Part shown: one piece after another, positions 6,120-7,487 of the stretch
Layout of the letters: each line of letters starts with the position of its first letter
How positions within the stretch are numbered: the stretch's first letter is position 1
Assembly: GCA_047628755.1 (NCBI GenBank)
Contig: JBLHVV010000127.1
Location: forward strand, 1-7,487
Length of the DNA stretch: 7,487 bases
Source: Bermanella sp047628755
GTDB lineage: Bacteria; Pseudomonadota; Gammaproteobacteria; Pseudomonadales; Oceanobacteraceae
Reading direction: 5' to 3'
The notes under the pieces: model-generated
What the model was told of the DNA's origin: nothing
The model's database searches: none
Seen by the model: the letters and a program-made list of their open reading frames with translations, nothing else
Made by a program: the position numbers and the translations under genes

Positions 6120-6450
6120 ACTCTATTTTATCTTGGGAGATCAGCTTGATCGCGACTCTCTAATTCTTAATGACGTAGATATCGAAAATGATTGCTTCTG
6201 GATGGCAGAGGTTAATCAAGAATCGACACATGTTCGGTCACACAAGCAGCGCATTGCACTTTTTTATCAGGGATGAGGCATTTTGCACAAGAGCTGCGCG
6301 ATAAAGGCTTACCGTTGCAGTATCACTTTTTGCAAGATGAGCAGTTTAGAGACTTGGCAGAAGCGTTAGCGCATACGATTAATATACAGCAACCAGAAGA
6401 AGTATGGTTTGTAAGGCCTAGCGATTATCGTGTCTTCGAGTGTTTGGTTA
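6112..6450 (+). pseudogene. PhrB/FeS-BCP-type photolyase, frameshifted and truncated
   Basis: The frame from ATG 6112 reads MRRLYFILGDQLDRDS and later VNQESTHVRSHKQRIALF, the typical N-terminus of the cryptochrome-like family that includes the (6-4) photolyase PhrB with an iron-sulfur cluster. It stops at TGA 6274-6276. The homologous sequence continues in the next frame as MRHFAQELRDKGLPL, so one base has been lost near 6269-6272. The second frame keeps family sequence (EEVWFVRPSDYRVFECL) until about 6450 and then loses it. About 113 of the usual roughly 500 residues remain; most of the antenna domain, all of the FAD domain and the iron-sulfur cysteines are missing. The two frames touch as ATGA, which could allow a second short product, but neither could be a working photolyase. 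Confidence 0.85.
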
Positions 6451-6451
6451 A

Positions 6452-6666
6452 TACTTGCAAGCTGTTGTTATGTTTGATGGAGGAAAAGATATTAAAATCT
6501 GTTATCGACAAGAGCTTGCAGCACGACAAGGTGCGCGAGTCGCATTGGTATCTTCCAGTATTAGCAATGAAATGCTCACCATTGAATGTGTCTTCAGTAC
6601 TGATACAACCGCATCTGGCTGAATGCTACCTTACTCGCCCTAGGAGATGATTACCCTGAACTCTAA
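6452..6666 (+). pseudogene. Unidentified coding-like remnant fused to the broken photolyase
   Basis: After the photolyase similarity ends, a different frame opens directly after a TAA (6449-6451). It contains VVMFDGGKDIKICYRQ, then ELAARQGARVALVSSS and MLTIECVFSTDTTASG, ending at TGA 6617-6619. A third frame then reads WLNATLLALGDDYPEL to TAA 6664-6666, as if one more frameshift lies near 6615. The composition is protein-like in both pieces, but I do not recognise the family. It is best read as the 3' remnant of another gene joined to the photolyase by a deletion. Confidence 0.35.
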
Positions 6667-6947
6667 GGCTTAAAATGAAATTCTCATTAAAATGTTGAGG
6701 TTCAAAGCCGCTTAAAATTCATAACCAGTAATAAACACCTAAAGGCTGATAGCCTACTAGATATTGAACAGTAGGTGATCGATAACCTTTTAAGTTAAAC
6801 AAGAATGGCTAAAAAGCCTAGTCGGTCGTGTGAGGTTAGAGCACTTAAGCCTTTAGCTAAATTTAAAGCAGATATTCGTCTAAAAGGACTAACTAGGCAT
6901 TCGATTTAGCCTAAAGGACTATCTTGAATTTTTCGATTAAATAGGCA
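6667..6947. repeat. Intergenic region rich in short inverted and direct repeats
   Basis: No supported gene. Nested inverted repeats are CACCTA (6736-6741) with TAGGTG (6772-6777), and AGGCT-GAT-AGCCT (6743-6755). An alternative pairing is CCTAC (6753-6757) with GTAGG (6771-6775). GGCT-AAAA-AGCC lies at about 6807-6818. TAGGC (6894-6898) pairs with GCCTA (6909-6913), flanked by direct repeats CTAAAAGGACTA (6880-6891) and CTAAAGGACTA (6911-6921). Read on the minus strand, the last hairpin and its short T run could terminate the response-regulator transcript. Confidence 0.45.
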
Positions 6948-7487
6948 CTAATTAACTTGTTGTTTCGCGAGTTTTCGAGCGAGAGTTCGACGATGCATAC
7001 CTAACCGCCTAGCCGTCTCTGAGATATTGAATCCTGTGTCAGCAAGTGTTTCGTGAATGAGCTCCCACTCAAGGGTCTTGATTGAGGTAGCGCGGCCGCG
7101 AATCTTTACTTCAACATTACCATCTGCGCTATCAAATGCAGCTTCAATATCATCGGTATTTGAAGGTTTTGCAAGGTAGTAGCATGCACCTAATTTTATT
7201 GCTTCAACTGCGGTTGCAATACTTGCGTAGCCTGTTAGCACCACAATAAGCATATTAGAATCATGTTTGTGTAAAGCCTGAACACACGCAAGACCAGTGG
7301 CCTCACCATCTAATTTAAGATCCACAACAGCGTAGCCTGGGGAATGGTTTTCTAAAATAGACTGCGCGCCTTCTAAACTACTAGTACTGAGTACTGTGTA
7401 ATGGCGCCGCTCAAATGACCGGCCTAGTGTTCTTGCAAATGCAGCATCGTCTTCGATAAGTATGAGGGTTCTAGGAATACTATTTCC
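6948..7487 (-). CDS. RegA/PrrA/ActR-type response regulator (5' edge partial)
   Basis: Two-component transcription factor related to the redox regulators RegA, PrrA, ActR and RoxR. The minus-strand frame is open from the right edge: 179 residues are visible, against about 180 for full-length relatives, so only the start codon and a few residues are missing. The receiver domain shows LILIEDD (acidic pocket), phospho-acceptor Asp56 in VVDLKLDG, Thr85 in LTGYAS, and Lys107 in LAKPS. The C-terminal Fis-type helix-turn-helix (about 135-176) reads NISETARRLGMHRRTLARKL, nearly the family signature. A GTG at 7323-7325 is internal Val, not the start. In relatives the regulator controls respiration and redox genes with a RegB/PrrB sensor kinase, likely encoded beyond the right edge. 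Confidence 0.92.
   Translation of the reverse strand, partial: GNSIPRTLILIEDDAAFARTLGRSFERRHYTVLSTSSLEGAQSILENHSPGYAVVDLKLDGEATGLACVQALHKHDSNMLIVVLTGYASIATAVEAIKLGACYYLAKPSNTDDIEAAFDSADGNVEVKIRGRATSIKTLEWELIHETLADTGFNISETARRLGMHRRTLARKLAKQQVN

Noticed and set aside
6451..6650. Continuation of the photolyase frame to the stop at 6648-6650
   Set aside because: After YRVFECL the translation no longer resembles the family, whereas another frame becomes more protein-like; the tail is treated as out-of-frame read-through.
6719..6800. CATAACCAG at about 6719 and GTTAAAC (6794-6800) as a fourth attC
   Set aside because: The arms next to these boxes are not complementary in the way sites A and C are, and no cassette-like gene precedes them.
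7323..7325. GTG as the start of the response regulator
   Set aside because: The frame continues upstream to the right edge with a clear receiver N-terminus (LILIEDD); the codon encodes Val just before the phospho-acceptor Asp.

Overview
The window looks like chromosomal DNA of an AT-rich marine-type gammaproteobacterium, perhaps of the Alteromonadales. I infer this from gene content and codon style: a photolyase–DUF2256–DUF3429 neighbourhood, a periplasmic Cys-type glutathione peroxidase, a SOUL lipoprotein and a RegA/PrrA-type regulator. The species cannot be named from sequence alone.

Left part (1–2382) reads as a piece of an integron cassette array. A partial D-2-hydroxyacid dehydrogenase gene (GhrA-like) is followed by three small same-strand genes: two predicted lipoproteins and one membrane-anchored protein. 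Three attC-like recombination sites lie between these genes (about 662–775, 1373–1421 and 1714–1818). Two of them have long imperfect stems and perfect inner hairpins, and all end in GTTATA(A/C) or GTTATGC. The middle one appears shortened. No integrase or attI is visible, so this is either the distal part of an integron or a cluster of attC sites lacking an integrase.

Middle part (2383–3597) holds a SOUL heme-binding lipoprotein gene and a convergent gene for an exported glutathione peroxidase. A 12-bp inverted repeat at their junction probably terminates transcription in both directions.

Right-centre (3789–6450) is a same-strand photobiology cluster: a DUF3429 membrane protein, a photolyase/cryptochrome-family flavoprotein, a DUF2256 zinc-ribbon protein too short for simple ORF callers, and the broken start of a second, PhrB/FeS-BCP-type photolyase. 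The intact flavoprotein ends in a basic tail and a terminal QLSLF, which matches the consensus bacterial sliding-clamp-binding motif. The second photolyase is frameshifted near 6270 and cut off near 6450. It then runs into coding-like sequence of unknown origin in another frame.

After about 280 bp of hairpin- and repeat-rich DNA, the right edge carries a nearly complete minus-strand gene for a RegA/PrrA/ActR-type response regulator. Its sensor kinase would probably lie beyond the edge.

Functionally, the fixed genes suggest defence against light and peroxide damage, while the left third is exchangeable cargo directed mainly at the cell envelope.
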